A DNA stretch of 60,697 nucleotides from assembly GCA_034422115.1 (NCBI GenBank), contig DAOUJW010000023.1, positions 1-60,697 of the forward strand. The letters are read 5' to 3'. Within the stretch, counting starts at the first letter, position 1. Every line of letters begins with the position of its first letter. The position numbers and the translations under genes were made by a program. The notes beneath the pieces were generated by a model. It made no database searches and was not told the DNA's origin. It saw only the letters and a list, made by a program, of their open reading frames with translations. Below are positions 42,266 to 50,435 of this stretch, piece by piece. The stretch is from DAOUJW01 sp034422115. GTDB lineage: Bacteria > Chloroflexota > Dehalococcoidia > Lucifugimonadales > UBA2985.

Positions 42266-43309
42266 TTAGCGCCAGTTCGGAGGGGGACGGGTGCATACAC
42301 TTAGTTTGAACGTGCCGTATGAAATAGCATCATCATTTTTGTGCATCTTGCAAATAGAGCGGAGTCTTGCCTCTTGGGTTTGTCGACCCTCGTCTCGCGC
42401 GGAGAGACTAAAGCTAAATGCTTGCGATCGTCCAGGTTCAAGAACCTCTAGCCCATGCCCTAACTCAATTACATTGTCGTCAAAACGCATCCACCTATCA
42501 TTCGGAAAATTACTAGTGTGAAACAGATGAACTTGGACTTCCAAGTTTGGTACTGCCGATCTAAACTCTTTACGCAATTGCCTGACACCGTCGTTGATTG
42601 AGTTCTTTACATTGGCAGCGGTGTTATTCCCCATACCACTGAATGATTCGTATGTGGAGTAAATATGAACAGTTTGCAGATCCTCGCCGGGTTTGCGCCC
42701 GTCTGTGACTAGCTTCTCCAGAAACAACCGCAATCCACCCCAATTACGGGCAGCATAAATGTCTACTAACAACACAGAGGTCGAGTGTTTGGCATGGTCT
42801 CGGAGACGTTCTTCCCACACCTGCCTTGGCGGCTCCTCAGGAGTAACAGATTTGCTACCAAGATCCTGCACCCTCCGCGATCGGCAAGTATACAATATGT
42901 GATCACCACGTGTTATCTCAATGAGCACCTGATTCTTTGGATCGTGAGCGCAGTATTCGGTATCGTTCGAAGATCTGAATCGGGCAACAGTGGTCTGTTG
43001 AAGAAGTGCTAAATCAAATTGCCCGTTGACCTCTTCGAGATCGTGCCAAGACTGTTTCTCGGCCCAATCAATCCCCCGAGTATTGTGGGGAAAGGTCCTC
43101 TTCTGACCAGCCAGCATGAATTGTCTCCATTGGCTGATACGGTGGCTGTCCAATCCCGACTGGTCAAGAATACCGTCGAAATCTTCGGGCATTATGAAAA
43201 TTCCATGGGCTGGCCAGAACAATTCTAGCCCTCCTAAGAAGGAATCCCAGTTCCCACTGTGCGCAAGGTCTTTCAATGCTTCAGGTTCTACAACAAACCG
43301 CAACAGCAT
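42266..43309 (-). CDS. Uncharacterized partner of the AAA ATPase
   Basis: 347 residues, no family recognised. The second half (VLLVDIYAARNWGGLRLFL, VHIYSTYESFSG, then VQVHLFHTSNFPNDRWMRF, DDNVIELGHGLEVL) has an alternating alpha/beta pattern, with an NDRWxRFDD segment that loosely recalls the end of phospholipase-D-like effectors. The start lies 4 bases after the ATPase stop with GGGAGG inside the ATPase end, so the two are translationally coupled. Composition is A+T-richer than surrounding genes. I infer the effector or regulator of a two-gene defence-type module. Confidence 0.5.
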   Translation of the reverse strand: MLLRFVVEPEALKDLAHSGNWDSFLGGLELFWPAHGIFIMPEDFDGILDQSGLDSHRISQWRQFMLAGQKRTFPHNTRGIDWAEKQSWHDLEEVNGQFDLALLQQTTVARFRSSNDTEYCAHDPKNQVLIEITRGDHILYTCRSRRVQDLGSKSVTPEEPPRQVWEERLRDHAKHSTSVLLVDIYAARNWGGLRLFLEKLVTDGRKPGEDLQTVHIYSTYESFSGMGNNTAANVKNSINDGVRQLRKEFRSAVPNLEVQVHLFHTSNFPNDRWMRFDDNVIELGHGLEVLEPGRSQAFSFSLSARDEGRQTQEARLRSICKMHKNDDAISYGTFKLSVCTRPPPNWR

Positions 43310-43313
43310 TTGT

Positions 43314-45065
43314 CTAGCCTCCCGCGTGGATTGTAGCCATCATTTCTCGATACCCGTCTTCGAAGAAACCATCTGGCCATGGCGTAGCACTGGAGAATTT
43401 GCCACCTTCTTCGATGTCCAAGACTTCAATTGTGCTGCCTGCACCCGCATCAGGCAGCTTAGGTGGATCAACGTAAAGCACGGAAACGTCACTGGATTTT
43501 ATTTCGCCTTCAGCGATTCGCCTCAGGATGCGGCGGACAAGTAACTCGCTATGTGTCTCAACGACCCATTGTTTGTTCTTGCATTGGACCATAAGATCAG
43601 CAATTTCCGCCTGCAACTTGGGGTGAAGGTGGACTTCGGGTTGATCTACACACACTATGTCAGATGACCCCGCTACACCCTCGACAATCACGGGAAGAAT
43701 TTGGCTTATCCCGAAGCCGACGTCTACCGGGGTTACGATCGTACCTGTTCTGGTATCCTCCAAAACCATTGCGCTGAGAGTTCCGGTGAATTCAGTGTCC
43801 GCCACATTCCGGACATCAACTATTCTGTACGGGATACCAAACCTGGTGAACCATTCATTTACGCTATTTCTTACACCATCGTCATACGAGATGATATCAA
43901 CCGTGTACTCTCCTCGCTTGCCGACAGTGGACCTACGTCCTCCCCAACTCACATAAAACCTCCGGGGGTCATCCAGTATTGGTCCCAGATAGGACATTCC
44001 CTCAATGAACCGTTGGTATGGACGGGCTATAGGTTCCATACCAATTGGGTGATTAAGCAGATGGTCGGTGAATTCTCTCAAATCCTTCAGACCCTCAGGT
44101 TCCTGTTCGCGAATTGCGCGCGCCTTCTCCCGCAGTTCCTCGAGTCTCTGAACAGGATCAATTCCATGAGCCACAAGCTCCCTTAGCTGATCACTGGGGT
44201 CTTCGCCTCGTCTTCTGGGTTCTCTGAGCCGTACCGGATGTCCCCGTGGTTCGAGTGCCACTTCCAATTCACGGAATTCCATCTCCGATTCAATGAGCTT
44301 TCGTTCCCACGACCTAAGTTCTCTTTCCCTCTCTTCGCGTTTATTTTCTCCTATTTCATTCAAGCCCGCTACCAAAGGTAGAACCGATGACCTTGCTTGG
44401 AAAATTAGGTGCCCCAGCACTTCGGCCTTATCTTCGGTGAGGTCCTCCCATTCGTTGGACCTCATCGATGAGGTTCGACTGAGCCGGGAGTCGAATGCCC
44501 GATGGCGCAACATCGAAAGATACCTAAGGTAGGACCGGGCAGAGGAGTCATTATCTGCCCAGGAAAAACTTGCCGCTTCCTCGCTTAGTGTTGAGCTAGT
44601 CGGAACTACTCCCAACTGCATTTTTAGATCGGTTTCATCGCTGTGCTTAACCTCATACCCGACCCGATGTAGTACAGGCAAATCAGTTCCATGCTGCTCG
44701 TCTCTGCCAAATCTTAGCTCAATGCTCACATCCTCAAACAACCCACGCCTAACACTCTTGAGTTTGACACTGATTTCGACTATTTGGCCTTCATCATGCT
44801 TGTGGGCCATAGCCCTAAAGCCAGCCAAGTCCACGTATTCACCCTGAGGAGCAAGCACAGCACCTCGTGGGAGGCTACCTTCTGACTGCTTAAGGAGCAA
44901 CAATGCCTGAATAACAGAACTCTTGCCTCCCGAATTGGGACCGTAAAGCAGGGTGATTCGCGACATAGGCGCTATTTGAGCATCATTCCCAAATGCCTTG
45001 AAGTTTCTGAGACCCACCTCCGCTAACGTCGTCCCAGAAATTGCTGGTCTATTTCGTAGAGTCAT
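43314..45065 (-). CDS. AAA family ATPase (AAA15/OLD-like, DUF3696 type)
   Basis: A 583-residue SMC/ABC-like ATPase. Walker A is YGPNSGGKSSVIQALLLL (near 42-58), preceded by the GLRNFKAFG strand. A long charged coiled-coil insertion lies in the middle (about 230-340: KREERERELRSWERK...). The signature-like VDVGFGISQILPVI, Walker B IVCVDQPEVHLHPK and the H-loop ETHSELLVRRILRR complete the domain. It belongs to the AAA15/DUF3696 ATPases that are commonly paired with effectors in anti-phage systems. GAGAGG precedes the ATG. Codon usage is A+T-richer than in the flanks, a sign of transfer. Confidence 0.8.
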   Translation of the reverse strand: MTLRNRPAISGTTLAEVGLRNFKAFGNDAQIAPMSRITLLYGPNSGGKSSVIQALLLLKQSEGSLPRGAVLAPQGEYVDLAGFRAMAHKHDEGQIVEISVKLKSVRRGLFEDVSIELRFGRDEQHGTDLPVLHRVGYEVKHSDETDLKMQLGVVPTSSTLSEEAASFSWADNDSSARSYLRYLSMLRHRAFDSRLSRTSSMRSNEWEDLTEDKAEVLGHLIFQARSSVLPLVAGLNEIGENKREERERELRSWERKLIESEMEFRELEVALEPRGHPVRLREPRRRGEDPSDQLRELVAHGIDPVQRLEELREKARAIREQEPEGLKDLREFTDHLLNHPIGMEPIARPYQRFIEGMSYLGPILDDPRRFYVSWGGRRSTVGKRGEYTVDIISYDDGVRNSVNEWFTRFGIPYRIVDVRNVADTEFTGTLSAMVLEDTRTGTIVTPVDVGFGISQILPVIVEGVAGSSDIVCVDQPEVHLHPKLQAEIADLMVQCKNKQWVVETHSELLVRRILRRIAEGEIKSSDVSVLYVDPPKLPDAGAGSTIEVLDIEEGGKFSSATPWPDGFFEDGYREMMATIHAGG

Positions 45066-45255
45066 AAGAACCTCTCAGCCTCGCCCAACTGGACGGGAGA
45101 TCTTGCTGTTGGTGTTGGATTTACGCAGACTACCCTTTGAGCCCTATTTCACGCACTCCAGTGCCAAGTGCCTAGATACCCCGATTAGCGGTCAACGGTC
45201 ACCGACATTCTTAATGTTTCTTATGATGGCCTAACCAAGGTTTGTGTGAGCCAAC

Positions 45256-47280
45256 TCACGCAATCCGCCGCTTGCGGTTGGAGACGTAGTCCACCAGCAC
45301 GTACTCCCCCAGCTTCTGCGGCGTGGAGTAGAACGCCCTGCCCTTGTTTATGCGCATCATCTTGTCCACAAAGTCGATGAGGTAGGAGCTGCTCTCCAGC
45401 ATGAAGGTGTTGATGGTGATGCCGTCCTGGGTGCAGCGCTTCACCTCCTTCAGCGTCTCCTGGATGGTGCGATAGCTGGGCGGATAGCTGAAGTAGGCGC
45501 GGTCGCCCTCAAGGTGGGTGGTCGGCTCGCCGTCGGTGACCATGATGATCTGCCGTGTGCCCGTCTTGTCCTTGGAAAGCAGTTTCCGGGACAGCAGAAA
45601 GGCGTGGTGCATGTTCGTCCCTGAGACCCAGTCGTTCCACGACACCTGAGGAAGCTCCTCCTCCTTCAGCTCAATGGCGTAGTCCGAGAAGCCCACAATG
45701 TAGAACCTGTCCCTGGGGAACTGGGAGCGAATGAGGGAGGCCAGCGCCATCGCCACCTTCTTGGCCGACTGGAAGCTGCCGTAAAGCCCCATGGAGCGGC
45801 TCTGGTCAAGGAGCAGCACGGTGGACGCCTGGGTCATGTGCTCCGTGCGATGCACCTCAAAGTCCGCCGGCGTCAGCTGGATGGGCACGCCGCCGCCGTC
45901 CCTCAGCAGGGCGTTTCGCACGGTGCGCTCCAGGTGTATGTCAAAGTTGTCCCCGAACTCGTAGGTCTTGGTCTCGCCCGTGTGCTCTCCGCCGGCTCCC
46001 CGCAGGTATAGCTGGTGGCTGCCCAGGCGGTCCCGCTTCAGCTGGGAGAAGACGTCCCTCATGGCCTTCTGCCCTATCTTGCGAATGCCCTTGGGCGTCA
46101 GTTCCAGCCGGTCGCCCTTGCGCGTCACGTACCCGGCGTCCTCCAGCATCTTGGCCAAGCGCTGAAGCTGCTCAAGGCTGCGACGGCTCTCCTCGTCCAC
46201 CAAGTTCTCCATGGTCTCCGGGTCAAGGTCCTGGATGTTGCCGCGTTGCATCGCCTGCTGAATCTGGCGCTCAAGCTCGTCCATGTCCTGGAGCTGTCCC
46301 ATAAGCTCCATAGCCTCGTCGTAGGTCAGGGGGTCCTCGCCCATGAAGGGGTAGCGGTTCGCCAGGTCGTCCGGGGGGTACAGCTGGTTCATCATCGCCG
46401 ACAGCTGCATCATCTCCTCCATAGTCTCCTGGTCCATCGCCGACTGCATCATCTCCTGCAGCTCCTGGCTCATCTCCGGCGACATGCTGTTCATCAGCGA
46501 CTGCGCCTGGGCCATCTGCTGCTGGAGTCGCTCCATAAGCTCGTCCAGGTCCTGCGGCGGGTTGTCCCCGAACATCTCGCCGTACTTGTCCATGAAGCTC
46601 TGGAAGTCCGGCTCCTGGCCCTGCATCCGGTCCCTGAGCATCTGGTTGAGGTCACGGAGCATCTCCCGGAGGGCGGCCATGTCCTGGGGCGTCATGTCCT
46701 GTAGCTGCTGGCGCATGTTCTGGAAGGTGTTCTCCATCATCTGCTGCTTCAGCATGTCCAGAAGCTCCTGGAACTGGCTCTGGGCCTCCGGGTCCATGAA
46801 GTCGTACTCGGTCAGCTCCTTGATGGCCCCGCCCAGGTTTGGCGGCAGGTTGTCCAGCGTCTCCCGGTTGCGCTGCGCCCGGTCCTCCAGCATCTTCATC
46901 AGCTGCTGCCGATCGGCGGCCTCCTCCGGGGTGGACTCGGCCATCTGCTGTCGAGCCTCGTCCAGCCGCCGGTCTATGCCCTGCCGCTCCGTGTCGACGA
47001 CCTTGTCCAGCCGCTCCTTGAGCTCGTCCATCACCGAGTCCAGGTTGTACTGCTCAAGACGCTCCTGGCGACGGGACCTGAGTCGCTCAAGCATGTCCCT
47101 CATCCCCTGCATGCGCTGCCCGAACTCGCCCTGCATCCCGCGCTGGAAGAGGTTTCGCAGAGACCGCATCACGTCGCCGTGGTTCATCAGGTCGTCGGCC
47201 ATCTCCTCCATGAGGTCGTCTTCCGTTGGCTCAAAGACCTGCTGGGAGCCGTCCCACTGGGAATACCTGTAGCTGTTCAT
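45256..47280 (-). CDS. VWA-domain protein with Met/Gln-rich helical region
   Basis: 674 residues. The first 400 form an exceptionally Met-, Gln- and Asp/Glu-rich helical region (EEMMQLSAMMNQLYPP and similar). The last 200 are a von Willebrand A domain with the MIDAS motif DQSRSMG, later the conserved Thr (SGTNMHHAF) and Asp (VTDGEP). VWA proteins of this type usually work with a MoxR/ChlI AAA ATPase, but none is adjacent here. The start is ATG 47280 with AGAGGA in front. G+C is high, as in the chromosomal backbone, in contrast to the ATPase module downstream. Confidence 0.8.
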   Translation of the reverse strand: MNSYRYSQWDGSQQVFEPTEDDLMEEMADDLMNHGDVMRSLRNLFQRGMQGEFGQRMQGMRDMLERLRSRRQERLEQYNLDSVMDELKERLDKVVDTERQGIDRRLDEARQQMAESTPEEAADRQQLMKMLEDRAQRNRETLDNLPPNLGGAIKELTEYDFMDPEAQSQFQELLDMLKQQMMENTFQNMRQQLQDMTPQDMAALREMLRDLNQMLRDRMQGQEPDFQSFMDKYGEMFGDNPPQDLDELMERLQQQMAQAQSLMNSMSPEMSQELQEMMQSAMDQETMEEMMQLSAMMNQLYPPDDLANRYPFMGEDPLTYDEAMELMGQLQDMDELERQIQQAMQRGNIQDLDPETMENLVDEESRRSLEQLQRLAKMLEDAGYVTRKGDRLELTPKGIRKIGQKAMRDVFSQLKRDRLGSHQLYLRGAGGEHTGETKTYEFGDNFDIHLERTVRNALLRDGGGVPIQLTPADFEVHRTEHMTQASTVLLLDQSRSMGLYGSFQSAKKVAMALASLIRSQFPRDRFYIVGFSDYAIELKEEELPQVSWNDWVSGTNMHHAFLLSRKLLSKDKTGTRQIIMVTDGEPTTHLEGDRAYFSYPPSYRTIQETLKEVKRCTQDGITINTFMLESSSYLIDFVDKMMRINKGRAFYSTPQKLGEYVLVDYVSNRKRRIA

Positions 47281-47406
47281 AGCAGTCCTCTTTATGGGGG
47301 CTGAGTGGTGATGGGTCTCGGCTATGTTACTACACGAAGCGCGGGGGTTCAATGACGGGCTCTGAGTGCGATGACGCATACCTTTCCCAATCTCCTGCCG
47401 AATTGC

Positions 47407-47412
47407 TATAAT
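47407..47412 (+). promoter_or_regulatory. -10 box of the PaREP1-like gene
   Basis: A perfect TATAAT (47407-47412) 28 bases before the TTG start codon. TTTCCC at 47383-47388 is a weak -35 candidate with an 18-base spacer. Confidence 0.45.
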
Positions 47413-47440
47413 CCGCGTATGCGAGAGTGGAGGCGATGAC

Positions 47441-47794
47441 TTGCTAACTCAAGAGCACGCCCAGACGGCCAGGGCCTTCCTGGATGAAGCCGACCGCGAG
47501 TTCGCGGCGGGCGATGCGCTTCAGGCGTCGGAGAAGATGTGGGGCGCGGCGTCCCGCGCGATCATGGCCGTTGCCATGCAGCGGGGCCAGGATTGTGGGA
47601 CACACCGCAAGATGGTAAGTGCAGCTCGACAGATAGCCCGGGAGCAGGACGACATCTTGCTGCGAGCGGGGATTTCTACGGCGCAGAAGTTTCACGCCAA
47701 CTTCTATCACGGCTTCATGGAGCCTGAGGAATGGGAAAACGACGCCGAGATAGTCCAGCAGTTCGTGGCGCGTATGCTGGCCTTGGCGGAGTGA
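47441..47794 (+). CDS. PaREP1-like helical protein
   Basis: 117 residues with the PaREP1 pattern: FLDEADREFAAGDALQASEKMWGAA (first helices, GDxxQASEKxW), an RG-x-x-x-x-THRKM turn, and FHANFYHGFMEPEEW near the end. It shares the GD...EKxW and H-x-x-x-FY-x-G landmarks with the gene at 26461. The function of PaREP1 proteins is unknown. The TTG start is supported by GGAGG 7-8 bases upstream. Standalone. Confidence 0.6.
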   Translation: MLTQEHAQTARAFLDEADREFAAGDALQASEKMWGAASRAIMAVAMQRGQDCGTHRKMVSAARQIAREQDDILLRAGISTAQKFHANFYHGFMEPEEWENDAEIVQQFVARMLALAE

Positions 47795-47808
47795 GCGCGC
47801 AAGGGCGT

Positions 47809-48858
47809 CTACTCATTTCTCTGAACCCACGTCCTTAGCCCGTCAATAAACTTGTCCACCTCAGCGGTGTTTTGAAAAGACCCCGTCAAGCCAACCGCGT
47901 TCTCTCTTTCCTGAGGAGAACTCCCACTCCATCCACGCACTGCATAAGATGTACCTGTGCTCTGGGGAAGCCAAGCCTGCAATTCCTCCAAATTCACGCC
48001 CAAATGCTCCTCAAAACGGGAAGCGTGAACAGTAAACGATAACCCAGTACCATTCTCATCTGGGACATCCGGAATAACCAATAATGTCCGGAAACTGCCG
48101 CCGCTAAGCTTCACTGTGTATCCAACGTTTCTCTTGGTGAGTCCCTTGGCGGAGAGAACGCCGCGAACTCCTTCCCTGATCCGACTGTACAAGTGACCAA
48201 TACCATTGTCGTCAGCCATCTGTTGAAGCCCGGTCAGCGTGCTGGGAGCAGTCCGTTTTGATCTGGACAGAGATTTCGCTACCGCTACTTCAGGCTCTAT
48301 CAGGTACACCTGTGCCAGTATCTCGCGGCCATCTTTATCCTTGAAATACTGCACGGTGGCTACGTTGATGGGCACATTCATATCTGACAAGTAATGGACA
48401 ATCCTCTCGGTGCTGGCGTCGATCTCCTCAGCGACCACGAGAGAGCGATGGCCAAGATTAAGCTCGCCCGGCAGTTCCTCCCCAAATCTCTCCTGGTATT
48501 TTGAGGCAAGTGAGCCTTCGTCTCCGAGGTATCCTTCGGCTATCTCGTTTAGCTGTTCGAAAGACAGATCCTTCACCCAGGAGGCGTAATCGAGAGCTTG
48601 GGCGGTCACCTCACGCGGTGTCTTACCTTTCTTCAGCTCGACTACTACAGTGTCTCCGGCACTGTCCAGGCATAGCAAGTCTACTGTCCCGCCATAATCC
48701 GTGGGTACCTGTCTCCCAATGACAAAAAGATTGGAATCCAGCACTGAAATATCACTCTCCAACCAGTCTTCAAGTCGCTCCTCCAAGGAAATCTGGTTAC
48801 CTGTCATTTCAGCTAGCTTCTTGTCGGGAGTGATCTCCCATAGTCTTATCTTCTGCAT
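47809..48858 (-). CDS. NucS/DUF91-like PD-(D/E)XK nuclease domain protein
   Basis: 349 residues. The N-terminal 110 residues carry a PD-(D/E)XK nuclease core like that of NucS/DUF91: LEDWLESDISVLDSNLFVIG, catalytic Asp in TVDLLCLD, VVVELKKGK (ExK) and the QALDYASWV helix. The rest is a mixed domain of unknown role (RSLVVAEEIDASTERIVHYLS...), ending in a compact acidic tail. ATG 48858 has GGAGGA 5 bases upstream; the ORF to 48927 has no such signal. Composition is A+T-richer than the backbone. Likely role in DNA repair or defence. Confidence 0.68.
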   Translation of the reverse strand: MQKIRLWEITPDKKLAEMTGNQISLEERLEDWLESDISVLDSNLFVIGRQVPTDYGGTVDLLCLDSAGDTVVVELKKGKTPREVTAQALDYASWVKDLSFEQLNEIAEGYLGDEGSLASKYQERFGEELPGELNLGHRSLVVAEEIDASTERIVHYLSDMNVPINVATVQYFKDKDGREILAQVYLIEPEVAVAKSLSRSKRTAPSTLTGLQQMADDNGIGHLYSRIREGVRGVLSAKGLTKRNVGYTVKLSGGSFRTLLVIPDVPDENGTGLSFTVHASRFEEHLGVNLEELQAWLPQSTGTSYAVRGWSGSSPQERENAVGLTGSFQNTAEVDKFIDGLRTWVQRNE

Positions 48859-48904
48859 CGCGTCCTCCGCGTCATATTCCTGGCCGTGGCTGCGCCGGAC
48901 AGGG

Positions 48905-49180
48905 CTACTCGAAGAAGTACCTGACAATGAGCAAGCCCAGCATTGTGCCTATTATACTTCCAATCACTAGCGAGAATATGATCTGTGCCCATAGAAACCT
49001 TCTCCCAACCGCCAGCCACCTGAGGATAATCAGGTACTGCCGCATCAGGACAAGCTGGGCGGTCAGCAATCCAATCAGAAAGGCGTACCATACGTATAAG
49101 GCGAATGCCGCGACCTCATCCAGAAGGCTTCTATCCCTGTCGTCCGGCCTTCGATTGTGGGGCCCGTGGTCTCTACTCAC
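48905..49180 (-). CDS. Small two-helix membrane protein
   Basis: 91 residues: a charged N-terminus (HNRRPDDRDRS) and two hydrophobic segments (about 24-46 and 64-87). No family recognised. The GTG start has no clear Shine-Dalgarno, so the exact start is uncertain. It precedes the nuclease gene by 46 bases. Confidence 0.45.
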   Translation of the reverse strand: MSRDHGPHNRRPDDRDRSLLDEVAAFALYVWYAFLIGLLTAQLVLMRQYLIILRWLAVGRRFLWAQIIFSLVIGSIIGTMLGLLIVRYFFE

Positions 49181-49250
49181 GTTGCCGTCTATTTCTCAAG
49201 CCTGCCTGTTAAGTACTCCGTCATTGCTCGGCTGAAGGGAGGCAAACCGC

Positions 49251-49460
49251 TTAAGCCGGCAGCTCCACCAGCTCGTAGGACTGGGGTTGTGGGACAGGCA
49301 GGCCCTCTTCTTGCAGGGTCTCAACATAGAGCTCAATGGCCTCCTGAATCAGCTTACACACCTCGTCCCGCGTTTCTGCGACAGCCACGCACCCAGGAAG
49401 GTCCGGCACTTGCGCTCCGTAGCTGGTCGGTCCTTTTTCGATGATTACTGCATACTTCAT
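49251..49460 (-). CDS. HicB-like antitoxin, second module
   Basis: 69 residues matching the HicB antitoxin core: MKYAVIIEKGPTSYGAQVPDLPGCVAVAETRDEVCKLIQEAIELYVE, with the PDLPGC motif. It is short, without a DNA-binding tail. AGGTAAGG precedes the ATG. It follows its toxin gene by 12 bases, so toxin precedes antitoxin, the reverse of the module at 28715. Confidence 0.83.
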   Translation of the reverse strand: MKYAVIIEKGPTSYGAQVPDLPGCVAVAETRDEVCKLIQEAIELYVETLQEEGLPVPQPQSYELVELPA

Positions 49461-49472
49461 TTGTGCCTTACC

Positions 49473-49661
49473 TCAATTTAACTGCGCCTGCTTCCGAACG
49501 GCGTTCCATGTGCCGGGAGGCATATCCAAACCGGGATGCCCCGCGACAACGACAATGCCTCTTTTGTCAGGGTGTTTGTAGATGCGGTGGCTGCCCCGTG
49601 TTCGGGTCAGTATCCAGCCGTCTTGTTCCACCATTCTTATGGCGTCCCTGACCTTTGGCAT
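49473..49661 (-). CDS. HicA-like toxin, second module
   Basis: About 62 residues of HicA/YcfA type: MPKVRDAIRMVEQDGWILTRTRGSHRIYKHPDKRG with the catalytic His in RGSHRIY, then VVVAGHPGLDMPPGTW. An in-frame ATG at 49673 would add four residues. TAGAAT (49677-49672) ends 10 bases before ATG 49661, suggesting leaderless translation from the inner ATG. Confidence 0.8.
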   Translation of the reverse strand: MPKVRDAIRMVEQDGWILTRTRGSHRIYKHPDKRGIVVVAGHPGLDMPPGTWNAVRKQAQLN

Positions 49662-49720
49662 GCTTCTGTCCATTCTAACACGGCCAGAGGCGAAACATCT
49701 GAAACTGGTGGCCGCTGGCC

Positions 49721-50347
49721 CTAGCCAGCTACTCTCTCCTGCCTATCCAGAAACTCCAGCATTGCGCGGTTGAACTCTGTCGGGTTCAAGTTGTTGATGG
49801 TGTGTCCGCCTTCCAGCACCACCAACTCCGCGTTGGGCATCCGGGCCGCCATCTCCTCGCCGTGGACCGGCGGGAACGTGGAGTCGTCCGTGGCCTGGAC
49901 CACCAGCGTGGGGGTTTTGATGGTGGACAGCTCCTCAACCCTGTTGGGGAAGTACATCGACCGCTCTGAGGTCTTCTCCCTGCCACGGGCCGTCGCGCTG
50001 ACAATGAACGCCGCCCTGCACATCTCCTGGCGCTTCAGCAGGAACTCGATGAGCAGCATCCCGCCGTATGACACGCCGCCCAGGTAGGCGCGCTCCAGCC
50101 CCAGGCTCACCATGAACTGCCGCAGGTCCTCCACCCACAGCTCCGCAAGCTGCGGCGCGTCCTTGGGCCGGGACCGGCCGCATCCCCGGCGGTCGTAGCG
50201 AATGACACGGTAGCGCTGGGCCAGCGCCTCCACCTGCGGGTCCCACTCCGTAATGTCGCTGAAGCCGCCGTGTCCCAGCACAATAGGGTACCCTTCGCCC
50301 GCTTCCTCGTAGTAAAGCTCCACATCTTCCAGCTTTGCGTATGGCAA
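49721..50347 (-). CDS. Alpha/beta hydrolase
   Basis: A 208-residue alpha/beta-hydrolase. Oxyanion region LGHGGFSD, nucleophile elbow GVSYGG (Ser), acid in QATDDSTFP and base in GGHTINN. It resembles small-molecule esterases, epoxide hydrolases and MenH-like enzymes; the substrate is unknown. TTG 50347 is favoured because GGAGG lies 5 bases before it; a TTG at 50362 would place the Shine-Dalgarno inside the gene. Confidence 0.82.
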   Translation of the reverse strand: MPYAKLEDVELYYEEAGEGYPIVLGHGGFSDITEWDPQVEALAQRYRVIRYDRRGCGRSRPKDAPQLAELWVEDLRQFMVSLGLERAYLGGVSYGGMLLIEFLLKRQEMCRAAFIVSATARGREKTSERSMYFPNRVEELSTIKTPTLVVQATDDSTFPPVHGEEMAARMPNAELVVLEGGHTINNLNPTEFNRAMLEFLDRQERVAG

Positions 50348-50349
50348 AA

Positions 50350-50379
50350 TTGCCTCCTTCAAGTCATACTATCTATAAT
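50350..50379 (+). promoter_or_regulatory. Candidate yvcK promoter
   Basis: TTGCCT (50350-50355), an 18-base spacer and TATAAT (50374-50379), about 57 bases before the yvcK ATG. Confidence 0.45.
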
Positions 50380-50435
50380 ACATCAGCATCGGGCTGCGCC
50401 GGCTTATCTGACGAAGCCGTGCGACCACCACTGAC

